A DNA stretch of 64,000 bases from Mantis religiosa (GCA_030765055.1 JAUKNK010000056.1:572001-636000); one strand, 5' to 3'. Shown: positions 43,484-54,526, counted from the first letter of the stretch. The notes: generated by a model from the sequence alone, not told the origin. Made by a program: numbers and translations.

Positions 43484-43957
43484 TTATAGACGGTTTCTGC
43501 AAGTTTGACCAGCATCGCAGGCCCTTTGTGGACCAAACTCTCTGCGAAACAAGCTCAGTGCTTGGCGGTTTGCATTCTCAGAGTTGAACATGGCAACAAA
43601 TTTCTTCATGTTGTATTCTCTCGTGCAAATGCAGAGGGTGTACAGGCATACGTACTGGTAGCAGACGTTGGAGAAGAGACTTTGGAGTGGACGTTGATTA
43701 TAGGTAAGTTGTGATGCATGTGATGAGATAAATGCTTTGAGGGATTTTATGAATGGAGATAATCCATATGGATCAAAATAATTTGCCGAAAAGCTGTTTT
43801 CAAAAGTAATAGCCACCCAGTGCGGACCAGGCAGAGTGCGTGGGTATACATTTACAACAAACGTGGCAGGTTTACTAAAATGTAAAGGCAACATGTCAGA
43901 AGAAAACTCCCATAGAGGTTGGTATGTTGTGCAAAGCCTTTTCAATTCGTAATGCAT
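43484..43957 (-). CDS. Polinton adenovirus-type cysteine protease
   Basis: A 157-residue open frame starting four bases after the stop of the capsid gene. Catalytic-type motifs in order: GPHWVAITFENS (His), NYFDPYGLSPF (Asp), LQSLFSNVCYQYVCLY (Gln and Cys). This is the adenovirus/Ulp1-fold protease that matures capsid proteins in Polintons. The residue after the catalytic Cys is Tyr where Gly is normal, and an extra residue precedes the second Cys, so activity is doubtful. Length is close to typical. The frame has no stop, unlike the adjoining capsid gene. Confidence 0.88.
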   Translation of the reverse strand: MHYELKRLCTTYQPLWEFSSDMLPLHFSKPATFVVNVYPRTLPGPHWVAITFENSFSANYFDPYGLSPFIKSLKAFISSHASQLTYNQRPLQSLFSNVCYQYVCLYTLCICTREYNMKKFVAMFNSENANRQALSLFRREFGPQRACDAGQTCRNRL

Positions 43958-43960
43958 TCA

Positions 43961-45275
43961 TTAGAAGTCGGTAGAAATTCGTCTATCTCTATCATTTTGA
44001 AAACTATTGTCATGTTCACAATACATTATACATGTAATAGCCTCGGTAAGTTTATCTTTAAATTTGTGCTCTATTATAGCATTTCCGCCAACGGGCAGAC
44101 TGGCATGACCTTCTGAAGCAGAGCTATCGGGAGTTAAATAAAAGAGGAGCAAGAAATGTCCCTTAATATACAGGTCCTGGGTGATTTGGATTCCGTTGTT
44201 TCTGTGATGAGTACCAGAACCTGAGAAGAGAGTTTGATATGGAACCCTTTTCGTGGCTTGTATCTATTGACAAACCTTCTGAAGGAAATTGTTGCCAATT
44301 TATGATTATAGCAAAACGTGAAGTTCCAAATTGTTGAAACTCGTCAGGGTTTGAATTATTAGTTCCAGCAAAATTAGTACTTTAGACCATTCCAAACAAA
44401 AGTCTATTAGGGTTAGGACCTAACACGGCGTTGTCTATGGAAATTGTGCTCTGACCTGGACCAAAAGTGAAGGACCTGACATCCACGCGAATTAAGTTGT
44501 ATATCGCATTAGCATTTAATAATGTTTGCAAATGAGATTCTAGGACGCTAGGTGAATCCTTAACCTCTATAAAATATAATGTGGCATCTAGGAACTTGAA
44601 TTTTGCTTTCGAGTCGGTGTCTTCGCTAAGCAAATAAAAGGAATCTTTAGATTTCGTTAATTTTATTTGAAAGTTGATTACTGAAAGGAGAAGCGTGAAT
44701 TCATTAAAGAAATCGCCATGGAGGTTACCGTACATGACGATTTATTCAGATCTTTTACCTTTTTCCCATCGCTCGTTCCAACCTAAATTTGAATATCCAG
44801 CTGTCAAAGTTCCATTTTTGCCCGCCGTCTCTCCGGTGAGTCCGTTAAGGGCAGTGTCTAAGTACCAAAAACAGTTGGTGGGAGGCCTTTTGGCTGCATC
44901 GTGACCATAGGTGAACACCGTTTCCAAATAGCTCCTATTGTGGTAGAGATCTTCGGAAGGGGTGACAGAAACTCCATTTAGAGAGATGCGTAACTGACTA
45001 AATAGCGAATGTAGCAAATTATTAACTCCTGTTACTTACTCATCTGCTGGATCTGTTCCATCGAGTTTCGTAAATTTTCCCTTAATCAGTAAATAGAATT
45101 TTAAATCTATGCAATGTTCATATGGGACAACATATTCCAAAACTGATTGCTCTACAGGGGCAATCGGTTTGTATAAACTATGAACATTCCCAATTACCGC
45201 TGATTGCAGCGGTTTTTTTTAGCAAATATATCAAATTCCGATTTAATCATAATGTCGCCCCTTTAAGGTCTACGC
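43961..45275 (-). pseudogene. Polinton major capsid protein (double jelly-roll), frameshifted
   Basis: Pieces from N to C terminus: about 45275-45040 (FDIFAKK, then after a shift at an 8-T run PIAPVEQSVLEYVVPYEHC and KFTKLDGTD), 45017-44742 (LFSQLRISLNGVSVTPSEDL, TVFTYGHDAAKR, WYLDTA), 44735-44382, a stretch to 44160, and 44152-43961 (TPDSSASEGHASLPVGG, EAITCIMYCEHDN). This is the pattern of the Polinton capsid protein related to virus double jelly-roll capsids. At least three frame breaks. Downstream is the protease; upstream the 45.3-kb capsid-associated gene. It would have formed the icosahedral shell. Confidence 0.85.
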
Positions 45276-45299
45276 AAACATTCCCTAAGCAATGTATAT

Positions 45300-45689
45300 T
45301 TATGAAAAAATATCTCTTTCTCTCTTAATTCTTTGAACGGTTATCTTTATTTTACGAACTCTTTTGTTACTTTTACCCCTCTGCAGTTTACTAGCAACGT
45401 CTGTTGTGTATCCTACTATTCGGTTGGCTACAACATCTTTAATTTTGGTTTGTGGTTGTGTGGTGGCTATTTCGGAGAGAATATAAGTTCCCGTAGAAAG
45501 AGCTGTTTTACCTAGAGATTTTGCTCCCGCGAAGAGAATGGGCTTTACAATTCTAAAGAGACCTCCGAGAAAGCTGCCTAAACCTTGGACTTGTTGTACA
45601 TAAGGACTCCCAACATACATGGGCCCAATGAAATGTCCAAGACGCCCTTCACCACTCTGATTAACATAGTATGCCGTTAGAGGAACCAT
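45300..45689 (-). CDS. Polinton capsid-associated protein (GSFLGGLFR family), intact
   Basis: A 129-residue frame just upstream of the capsid gene: MVPLTAYYVNQSGEG, PMYVGSPYVQQVQGLGSFLG then GLFRIVKPILFAGAKSLG, and a basic C terminus (RGKSNKRVRKIKITVQRIK). The glycine-rich hydrophobic block followed by a basic tail is typical of a small protein encoded next to the major capsid gene in many Polintons. Function is not known to me; a minor or DNA-associated core protein is possible. No stops or frameshifts. The ATG is the first in the frame. Confidence 0.65.
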   Translation of the reverse strand: MVPLTAYYVNQSGEGRLGHFIGPMYVGSPYVQQVQGLGSFLGGLFRIVKPILFAGAKSLGKTALSTGTYILSEIATTQPQTKIKDVVANRIVGYTTDVASKLQRGKSNKRVRKIKITVQRIKRERDIFS

Positions 45690-45690
45690 T

Positions 45691-45892
45691 ATGAAATGCT
45701 GCTATCTAAAACTACCAACTGTTATCCCACACCCACTCGGCTATAGCCAGCGCTGTCGATCGAGTGCTGTATGCGCCCCCAAATAAATGAAAGTTACAAA
45801 TTGGCGATTTAAAATTCCATTTCTTAAATCCATGTACTTCAACATTAATTGAAGCCACTTATTGGTTTTCTTTTATTCTTCCGTGAGGTCCA
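45691..45892. other. Spacer up to the duplication edge
   Basis: Short GC-richer then AT-rich sequence. Homology to copy A starts at 45893, so the breakpoint lies here. Confidence 0.4.
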
Positions 45893-46612
45893 TCATGAAG
45901 CAACTTTCTGTGAGTGGATGAGCCACAATTGCAGTATGAGGCACGATTACATTTACTTGATATGTGATTAGCAGCAAAGCAATTGGCACAAAGGTGCTTG
46001 GATTTAATGAAAGTCCAACGCTTATGCACATTGAGGTTTTTGAAGTTATCACAATTATGTAGCATGTGATTGCACTGACAAAATGAACATACACGATCAT
46101 TTGTGGATAAGTAAGAGTGTTTACTGTCTCTGCTGTTGGGCTTAGCAGAGTGTAAATCAGTCTTAGGCTTAACTACCGTCTTGTTACATGCAGTGTCAGC
46201 AAGCAATTCAAAAGAGTGTGCTCTCGCTTCCAAAAATTGCATAAGATCCTAAAAAGAAGGGAGGTTTTGAGAATCTATTTTACTCTCCCATTCTCTGTGT
46301 GTGGTGTCAGACAAATGTTCTAGGAGAAGTTGCATTAAAATGATTTCATGCAAAGGCACTTCAAGTTTTAGTGCTTCAATGGCATTCAAGTTATTTTGAA
46401 AATGGTTCAGTAAGGTACGTAGTTCATTTACTGATTCCTTATGCATTACTGGTAGTGCTAATAAATTTCTATATGGGCTGTAGCTATTAGTCTTGTATTG
46501 TTATAGCGTGAGCATATGAGCTCCCATGCTACATCAAAATTTTCACTAGTGACAGGTATGTTCTGTATTAGTGAATGAGCTTGTCCCTTGAGAGAGGAAA
46601 GTAAGTAATGAT
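45893..46612 (-). pseudogene. Duplicated BEL gag/nucleocapsid fragment
   Basis: Matches 8358-9078 of the BEL element. 46242-45873 holds the zinc-knuckle region (CSFCQCNHMLHNC and CANCFAANHISSKC); 46446-46249 holds part of capsid (NELRTLLNHFQNNLNAIEAL). A stop at 46249 and a small deletion near 46470 break it. Only gag is present; the 5' LTR is not. It is cut at 46612, where a SINE follows. Confidence 0.9.
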
Positions 46613-46616
46613 TCTA

Positions 46617-46865
46617 GCCCGCCTCGGTAGCGTGATGGTAGAATGTCTGCCTCACGTTCAAGAGGTCCCGAGTGCGAATCACGGTCAGGGTGAGTTACCT
46701 GGTTAAGGTTTTTAGCGGAGTTCTCCCTTATCCTTAAAGACGAATGTTGGGTAACTCTAAGCTCTATGGACCCTGGGACCCTAGGCTCATTTGAGCATCA
46801 TTTCACCCATTCATTCCATTCATCGTCCAATATGACAACGTTGGAAGACGTAAATTACAAAAAAA
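46617..46865 (+). mobile_element. SINE family 1 (copy B of 10508-10764)
   Basis: gcccgcctcggtagcg through cgttggaagacgtaaattac and a short poly-A. Confidence 0.9.
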
Positions 46866-46867
46866 GC

Positions 46868-47060
46868 CAAATGAACTCAAGACTCCAAACCTCAGTAGCA
46901 GTACGTTTTCAATGGACTATTTACACGGCGGAAGCATCATGGAAATTGTGAAGAAGGCAAGGTACGCTCAACGGTCACGTGATTTTGTTTACATTTACTT
47001 CATTTTCCCGCTGCTAGCAGTATACAGTCTTGTTTACTATAACAATATTTTTAAGATAAA
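46868..47060. repeat. DNA-transposon 5' flank fragment (copy B)
   Basis: Matches 10768-10960 and 4845-5010. Confidence 0.7.
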
Positions 47061-47350
47061 TTTATTTAATGCCGCCTAGCAACAATGGTCCTATAGCGAT
47101 AACTATAAGATGATATAACACATTTTATATACAGTTGGTCAGTACAATTAACATTTTAGGAACTATTAGGTTACGGTACAATATCAACATATTGAGCAGA
47201 GAAACTAAGTAAATATATGCCCTGACATTTGGGTTTTGCAACAGTAACTCTGCTAACCCGCCTTACGCTGTGTGCGTACCTGGACTCGAAGTCGAGACTA
47301 CTTCCTGGGGCTCCGCTGGCGCTGGTCCGTAATGCTACTGAGGTGTGGAG

Positions 47351-47590
47351 TTTTTTGGGTAATTTACGTCCTCCAAAGTTAAGTCATATCGGACTGTGAG
47401 CGAATTGGGTGAACTGATGCTTAAATGAGTTCATGGTCCATGCAGCATACAGTTACCCACATTCGTCTTTGAGGATAAGGGAAAACCCCGGAAAAACCTT
47501 ATCCAGGTAGCTCAACCTGACCAAGAATCGAACTCCGGACCTCCGGAACGTGAGGGAGACAAGGTAACATTTACGCTACCGAGGCGGGCA
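47351..47590 (-). mobile_element. SINE family 1 (copy B of 11247-11488)
   Basis: Tail gtaatttacgtcctcc through ctaccgaggcgggca. Confidence 0.9.
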
Positions 47591-48850
47591 CATGCTTGGA
47601 TGTTGACGTCGTATCATTTCACTGCAGATGCTTGGATTTTGCCTTTTTATACTAAGAAAAACAGTACAAGGTAATTGTAAAAATAATATAATATTTACAA
47701 TTGAAAAGACTCAAAAGTTTGCTAGTATAACCGACAAAGGTCCGTACAATATTATAATAACAAAAAACCGCACTAAAATATATTTAAGATGAATACAGCG
47801 TCATGTTGCCCCAGGTCAACACCGCCAAATAAAGGGTTAAATAATTAGTGGTAAGGAAATTATTGTGTGTCTAATAAATAATTTAGCTTTCTGATCAAAT
47901 GTTCCTGTTTCAGCTTTGGAATAACTTTACACTTTTTGAGACTTTTGAGCTACTGCTGATAAATCAAATGATCCTAAACTATTCCAATCATTCTTTCTAC
48001 TTCATATTCATTAAGGTAAACACTGGTTCAAATAGTTTTATTACATATTTGCTTAGTTCTCTTTAGAATAAAAGTAGGAAAATACAGATTTGACTAACTA
48101 AAACATTAATCATTTCGTTTAAGAGCTGGTCTCTGTGTTATTGTTTTGAAATGCTGTTCTCTTTGCATGACCAGGAAAGAAAAGATGAATACCTTCCCCC
48201 TTTATTGAACAAAATTACTTGAAAATTCACACCAATAAGAAGATATAATTTGCAGATGTTTAGCTGAACCTTAAAGAAAATATGTATAAATGTGCATTTA
48301 TCAAGATCTAATTATTTGTGCAATAAGATTTCATATCTTTGGGTTTGCCAGTTATGCAAAAGTCATTCAATATGACTTCCAAAGCCTCTCCCAAAAGTTT
48401 CAAGATATACATTTAATTTTTGATGAAATATCTTATTGTCTGATCTTTTTTCATATCTCACCCCCATACAAAAGTGTACATATGTAGCAAACTTAAGTTA
48501 ATAATAACTCTGCCTACTCATGACAATGCATCCAGTACAAATTACGTACTTCTAATAATACCGAAGCAAAATAATGCAACCTTGCCTGCATCTGACAATC
48601 AAAGCTGCTTCCAGTTCTCCCTTCATTTTGTCATCCACCATCCCAAATGCTACCTTGTGATGGTTTAGGAAGTCTAATGGATAATTCTTCTCATCCGTTC
48701 TTCTTTCCTGTAAGTGCAGCAATTTAATTGCTAGCTGTCAAATGGAACGTTTCAGCAGCTGGGATAAATGTGGGAACAAGTTTTTTTTACTAAACGCAGA
48801 TTTAATGATTTAAATGCACAATTAATGTGCATTTTAATCTGATATCAATT
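47591..48850. other. Unassigned (copy B of 11489-12789)
   Basis: Nothing recognised. Confidence 0.4.
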
Positions 48851-49345
48851 AAATACTTCACTCACATCCATTTAAAGAAATCAGAAACATTTTTGCAACT
48901 GTTGCAGCCCCATCCTCAGCTAGTTAGCAACTGGCCACTGTCATCACAATTGGTTATCTGAATCTCCAGCAATTGGCTCCCTTCCTCAAAACATTTTTAC
49001 ATAAGCTCAATAGACCAGTCACTGAATGTATGTCAAAATTTAGAACATGTGTAATGTTTTCGATAATACAACCTTTTTCCCATGCTGTAAGATCAAGTTT
49101 TTTTGTAAATGGTTTAAGTAATTTAATCTCCTCCACAATGTGTGGCTATCATTCCAGACTGCCAATTTTTCAGTTTTTATATATTTTCAGCATCTTTTAT
49201 GTTCTTTAGGTGTTTTTTACTCTAGTTTTCAAATTTCGTTTTGTCAAAGCAATATAAAATTTGTCACAATCCTCACAATCTATCACATATATTCCTGATT
49301 TTTGTTCTGGTGACATTGCGTGTTTTAATGGAGTATTGAACAACC
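48851..49345 (-). pseudogene. Penelope-like GIY-YIG fragment (copy B, minus arm)
   Basis: Minus strand: LFNTPLKHAMSPEQKSGIYVID, CDKFYIALTKRNLK, then the downstream block KLDLTAWEKGCIIENITHV and FDIHSV. The first motif is intact (SGIYVI), better than copy A. Upstream the plus arm is shortened. Confidence 0.8.
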
Positions 49346-50000
49346 AATTGCGGCTTTCTAAAAACAATGACTGGGAGGTACAAATACCCACAAGGTGATA
49401 GAAGCGGCAGTTGTTTGTTGGTTATTGCGACAGTCGACAATTCAAGTGTACCGCAGTGATTCTTTTCATTTGTTTTCGTGCAGAAAAACACCGAGTCTGC
49501 CGCGAAGATAAACTATTGTCAATTTCACATCTTTTTACATCGCAAAAGTGGTTCTAAATTTCCGCAAACAAGATTTTCGAATCCACGTAACCCTCGCAAT
49601 GACTATACAAACAGAAATTTTGGCAGTTGCTTTTCATGTTTGGAATGATAACCACCACATTAGAGGATATTAAATTACTTAAACCATTGGCAACAAAACT
49701 TATACTTACAGCATAGGACTAAATTGGTGTTATAAAAATATCCTGAATGTTTTTCATTTTGATATGCCATCAGTGAATGCTCTATTGAACTTATTTAAAA
49801 GAAGTCTTCAGAGAGAGGGAGGCAATTACAAGAGATCCAGACTACAACCAATTGTGATGATAGTGGCCAGTCAGTAATCAGCTGAGGATGGAATTGCAAC
49901 AGTCCCGAAAATGTTCCTGGCTTATTACATGGATATGAAGGAAGTTTTAAGCTTCAGTATGACTCAATTCTAAGTCTTTCAACATGTTATATGTTCCAAA
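49346..50000 (+). pseudogene. Penelope-like inverted copy (copy B, plus arm, shortened)
   Basis: Starts at cggctttctaaaaac, equal to 13436 in copy A; the GIY-YIG repeat and LTR start are missing. Later parts (aaattttggcagttgc..., gatgatagtggccagtc) match copy A. Confidence 0.65.
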
Positions 50001-50524
50001 TCAAATAAATGTCGAGGAATAAGGGAATTTTATTCAATACATGTTGTTAGCTAGCATCTCCCTGATACCCTCTTGCTACTCTGACATATGCAATGCACCC
50101 TTCACAACCCTTTGATTTATGACAGTGAGGTATTACTGCAGGCCATATGGTGGAGGTTCCTCTACCCTTTCAATGGCATGCATGATATAAAGGTAATTTA
50201 GTTTGTGACACCTTTCTTAATAATCCTCATGTCACACTTTAGGAAGGTGTTGCACATATATACCAAGATTATTATCTGTGCACCCTTTTTCCATTATGCT
50301 ATTTGAATGTAGTTTTACCTTTCTCTGGAAAAACAATTTTTGTTAAGGGGAGTTCAAACCATGTATTGGGATGTAAATATTTTTATGGAAAAACTTTATT
50401 TTCCATGATTCAAAGAAACTGGAAGGAGTTTCAGATTCAACTTAAACAGTTGGTCTACAAAAATCTTGCCTCAACACTGGCGGTTAAAATAACTTTTTAT
50501 TTTTTCAGGTATATTTCCGTTTCT

Positions 50525-51000
50525 TTTTAATTTAATGTCCTGCAATATGAAGCCATATAGTTCAATGAATAAAATAGGCGAAATGATGCTCAAATGAGCC
50601 CAAAGTCCATAGAGTTGAGCTTAGCTTGTTGTTTAATTTTACGTCCTCCAACGTTAAGTCATATCGGACGATGATTGGAATGGGTGAAATGATGCTCAAA
50701 TGAGCCCAGGGTTCATAGAGCTTAGAGTTACCCGACATTCGTCTTTCAGGATAAGGGAAAACCCCGGCAAAACCTTATCCAGGTAACTCACCCTGACCTA
50801 GATTCGAACTCGGGACCTCTTGAGCGTGAGGCAGGCACTATACCACCACGCTACCGAGGCGGGCAGGCTTACCTTAAATTCATTTTCCAGGATAAGGGAA
50901 AACTACGGAAAATACCTTATCCAGGAAGCAGCCCCTGACCGCGATCCAAACTTGGAACCTCTTGAACATGAGACAGATATGCTACCTACATAATTGGGCA
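50525..51000 (-). mobile_element. SINE family 1 outer copy (copy B)
   Basis: Equivalent of 14530-15005, split by the inner SINE. Confidence 0.8.
50627..50864 (-). mobile_element. SINE family 1 inner copy (copy B)
   Basis: Equivalent of 14634-14869 at the identical insertion point. Confidence 0.88.
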
Positions 51001-51029
51001 CCAGTATAATTAACAAAGATAATGGAATT

Positions 51030-51200
51030 TAAGTTGATTGATGGAAATTAATTGTTACTTCACACTAGCCATGTAAAGCATAAGGCTTTCGACAGATGGT
51101 CATACTAAAAAATTCAATACCATGGCCGGGATTTGAAACACGGATCTCCTGGTTTCCGTCCAGTCGCTCTTACCCATTGAGCTACCATAGGATCCCACAT
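51030..51200 (-). mobile_element. SINE family 3 (copy B)
   Basis: Equivalent of 15040-15205. Confidence 0.6.
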
Positions 51201-51454
51201 TTGAAACTAACAGAGTATATATTAATCACTGTCATTATTTCTGTACATATACATGAGTTTGACTTGAAAATGCTATGAGTCATTAGTATTCGCTTAAGCA
51301 GAATAAATGAATAGGAGTGAGAATCCTAAGAAAACTGTCTCCACCTATCAACTTTTGCAAAAATCTTTAATTTTTTACGTTCCAGGTAAAACGGAGAGAA
51401 AGGAAAAATCTGTGTTTCACAATGCTACGTTAGTGGTCTGTAAATGACCAGTAA

Positions 51455-51457
<3 letters not shown>

Positions 51458-51488
<31 letters not shown>
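51458..51488. repeat. (AT)n microsatellite
   Basis: Shorter than in copy A. Confidence 0.95.
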
Positions 51489-51491
<3 letters not shown>

Positions 51492-51880
51492 GTAATGTAT
51501 TTGAAAGTGAAAGCTGTATCCTCAAGTAAAATGAATGTGGTGCATTAAAATTTACTATTGTGCCTCTATTGCCTTTGGAAAAGCACTCCTTAATTAATCA
51601 TAGATTTATTAATTCCTTCAATCATACAGTGCATTTGGTTATGTTATGACATGGAAAGTGTTCGTATAAGTTAGTCTAGGTTTGGAAACATTAAATCATT
51701 AAGAAGTAAAAGGGAATACCTGAAAGTTGAGATAAAATCGCACAGCAATTATGTACGAACAGTGTAAATAATTATAAAAATCAGAATTATTATGAAATAT
51801 TGGAGTACTATGCTTACAATATAGCATCTAAATATATCGGAAAAACTATCTGTAGTTGGTTTGTTGACATTGTGTCCCTC

Positions 51881-52515
51881 GAGTCTTTAAATTATCAAGG
51901 GACTAGTTTCGGAAGCCTTTGCCTCTATTTTCATTCTGTCTCCAAATAGCATCTGCTCTCCTCTCTCTGGCGGTGGAACTATGAACTTCTTTGTCAAATT
52001 ATTTTCTGGTGAGACTTCGAAGTTCATTACGCGATCCTTATTTTTCCATACGAATATGTTCTCCTATGTTGTCAGTTTATTTTGGTTTATCACTCCTTTT
52101 AGTAAATTTGGATTTGGATCAAGGTCATAATTTTGGTTCCAAAAATGAAATGCTACTGCTGACTTACCTTGTTGTTTCATTCTGATGTTTCTAAAGTTCT
52201 CTTTGGCTCTGGTTTTTAGTTTTATTTTAGTTTGTCCTATGTAGCACTTTTCAGAATTTTACAACTAATTTTGTATATTCCAGTTCTGTTAACTGATAGG
52301 ATTTCATCTTTTGTTTTTGAATTTAGGAACTTTAAAATTGATTGTCCATTAGTAGGTGCCAAGATGATATTTTGTTCCTTAAAGATCACTTTAAACTTAT
52401 TAAGTGTTTTTGGGTGATATGTGAATGAACTGAATTTAGCTTTTCTACTTTTCTTAAAAACCAGTCGTTTGTTGTATCCATATAACTGGATCCATATTGA
52501 CGTCATTGATACCAA
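51881..52515 (-). pseudogene. Second Penelope-like element, GIY-YIG (copy B)
   Basis: 52515-52237 is open: MVSMTSIWIQLYGYNKRLV, FKKSRKAKFSSFTYHPKTLN, NIILAPTNGQSILKFLNS and RTGIYKISCK, the GIY motif. Lower coordinates continue in broken frames through an AVAFHFWNQNYDLD equivalent. No YIG second motif survives intact; copy A lacks the GIY. Confidence 0.75.
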
Positions 52516-52640
52516 TTATTCTTCCAATCACTCATATCTAAATATACACTTCTCAACGTTCAGTAGTATAACAATTCTTCAACAGAGTAGAAACAGTGAT
52601 TGAACAGGTGTGTTATCAAGCTAGATTTAAAACATTCAAT

Positions 52641-53655
52641 TTATTTGATGGATTTTGTATTAATTTGTAGTTTATTATAAATTTTGGAGCTGTAACATAC
52701 TGTTCCATCCTGGTACATTTTTGTACTCGCTCTTATTATATGTGTATTTTTGTAATGAGTAATTTGGCTGTGAATACGTTCATTTGTTGGGAGAATATCA
52801 CTTCCCAATATTTTCTTTGCATATAAGGCATATTCCTGGATATCTACAGATGGAATAGATAAAATTTCAATAATGTTCTGCATGAACTCCTCTCTGATTT
52901 ACAACTATTATTACACTTATTATTCTTTTTTAACTTTCTAATAATGTTTTATAAACTGGAGAGTTTCCCCACAATACTATTCCATACCTTAAAGACAATG
53001 CACATAAGCAAAGTATAATGTCCTAAGTGTGACAATTCAGACATTTCCTGCCTGCCTCGGTAGTCTACATGGTAGCGTGTCTACCTAACGTTCAAGAGGT
53101 CCCGAGTTCGAATCTCCGTCAGGGTGAGTGACCTATATAGGATTTTTACCATGGTTTTCCCTTATCCTGAAAGAAAAATGTAGGTTAGCTCTAAGCTCTA
53201 TGGGTCCTGGACTCATTTGAACATCATTTCACCCGTTTCATCCATCGTCCGATATGACTTAACGTCGGAGGACGTAAATAAAATACACATACAAACAATT
53301 CAGATATTTCCTGACAGCATTTGGAAGTTATATAGAATTCAGTTTACTTATCAAAGTGCCAACATGTTTATCCCATTTCAAGTTATTAATATAAATTGAT
53401 TTAATTTAAATACTAAGGATCAGTGTTTTTAATTGCTTTCTTATTAATTTTGACTATTGTCTCCAAGAATTTTTTTGAACAGTTCAAAAGCGCATTGCTG
53501 TTGTCTTTTCTCTGTTGCTACAAATTAATTGTGTTCAAAACATATGCATACATCAGCAAATAACGTTTCTTTTAGCACTGTTAGATGTATCTTGTTTAAA
53601 TGTATATCTATATTGGTATCGTCTGCAAATTGTCTGATTTTGCAAGGGAGTATAT
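52641..53655 (-). pseudogene. Jockey/CR1-like LINE remnant (copy B)
   Basis: 53655-53525: KIRQFADDTNIDIHLNKIHL with the intact FADD box. After the SINE at 53050-53297, 52883-52641 gives IIEILSIPSVDIQEYALYAK and IHSQITHYKNTHIIRASTKM, VCYSSKIYNKL, a Jockey/CR1 C terminus. Many breaks. Confidence 0.75.
53050..53297 (+). mobile_element. SINE family 1 (copy B of 17068-17320)
   Basis: Flanked by aattcagacatttcctg and aattcagatatttcctg as in copy A; the tail is aaatacacatacaaac instead of (AAAC)n. Confidence 0.92.
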
Positions 53656-53923
53656 TTTCCTTATTGTCATGAAGATAGATAAAATCACACAAATAAGAAT
53701 ATGAAGGCATGCAAAAATAATGAAACTGAGCAAGTTGAAACTGAATGAATGAGCAATGAAACTGAAAGAGTTTATAATAAAGGGCCTTTGGCCTTTTCCA
53801 CTGAAATTTTTTAAACCAGCAAACATACCTTGCAAAAATGCTTGTCGTTCAGTCTTAAAAGTCGTGTCACGCCATACTTGTCGTGTGTCCTTCATTCACC
53901 AAAGTCTCGTCAAGGTAGTATAT
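53656..53923 (-). mobile_element. DDE transposon, inverted copy, 3' part (before gypsy insertion)
   Basis: Reverse complement of about 29640-29915. The minus frame has VWRDTTFKTERQAFLQGMFA and GLKNFSGKGQRPFI, the segment after the first catalytic Asp of the YLDETW-type transposase, better kept than at 29.7 kb. The rest is on the other side of the gypsy element (56100-56846). Confidence 0.7.
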
Positions 53924-54476
53924 TGTAACGGGAGCACTGGAACACCCTGTGAAAGCAGCTGGCAGCGGGAGACAGGGAGGGTTCGGTTAGCCACACCTCC
54001 TCCTCGTTTGTCTTGTGGTGGTGACAGACTGTGGTCAGGGAAAAAACATGACTGTGTCGCCTGTTTTCTCTACACCTGTTTCTCGAAATTACGTAATCTG
54101 GAACATTCTCCTGGTCACTAGAAACCGGCGATATTCCTATATAAAGAGAGTTACAGACAGACAGGGGGAGTCAGTCAGTCAGTTGGTTAGTGTGTGAATG
54201 AGGACAGTTCTTGGTGTAAGAAGGCAGTGTTAGTCAGTGACGTGTTAATGTACGAGAAGATTGTGCAACGGAAGACTGTACGTAACTGGTATGTGCAACG
54301 GAGTTTATGTAATCGCGAGTACAAGGAAATTGTGACGGACGAACTGGTGAATTGTAGTTGTGTGCAGCAAGTAATTCTGTGTAATTGGCAAGAGTTTAAC
54401 TGTAAGTCGGTGGAAATAAAGAACATTTTTGAGTGGTGAAATTGGACTTTTTATTCCATGAACCCACAAAGTCACA
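53924..54476 (+). repeat. Gypsy 5' LTR
   Basis: TGTAACGGG...GTCACA. TATA-like tatataaag at about 54138 and aataaa at about 54415. Confidence 0.97.
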
Positions 54477-54496
54477 CTGGTGTCAGGAAGCGGGAA
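54477..54496 (+). other. Gypsy primer-binding site
   Basis: ctggtgtcaggaagcggg directly after the LTR; TGG-start primer site. Confidence 0.6.
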
Positions 54497-54526
54497 AACA
54501 ACATAACATCACCGAACATTACAACC

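Larger units (their letters stand above)
38929..45690. mobile_element. Polinton/Maverick remnant
   Basis: Left part on plus strand: PolB/integrase fragments and two further ORFs. Right part on minus strand: hallmark virion-type genes (capsid-associated protein, major capsid protein, cysteine protease) and two unassigned ORFs. This divergent layout with PolB, chromodomain integrase, protease and double jelly-roll capsid protein is diagnostic of Polintons. The packaging ATPase, most of PolB and most of integrase are missing, and no terminal repeats were found. A gypsy integrase piece interrupts it at 41.0-42.0 kb. The right edge is cut by the 9-kb duplication. Confidence 0.85.
45893..53655 (+). 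repeat. Segmental duplication, copy B (about 7.8 kb)
   Basis: Collinear with 8358-17660. Left edge in BEL gag, right edge in the LINE just beyond its FADD box, where the DDE transposon copy starts. Lacks two copy A segments (1.42 kb between 46611 and 46613, and about 178 bp at 49352). Confidence 0.92.

Noticed and set aside
53756..54439. Open frames repeated at 54.0-54.4 and 55.6-56.1 kb
   Set aside because: They lie in the two gypsy LTRs; identical because the LTRs are identical.
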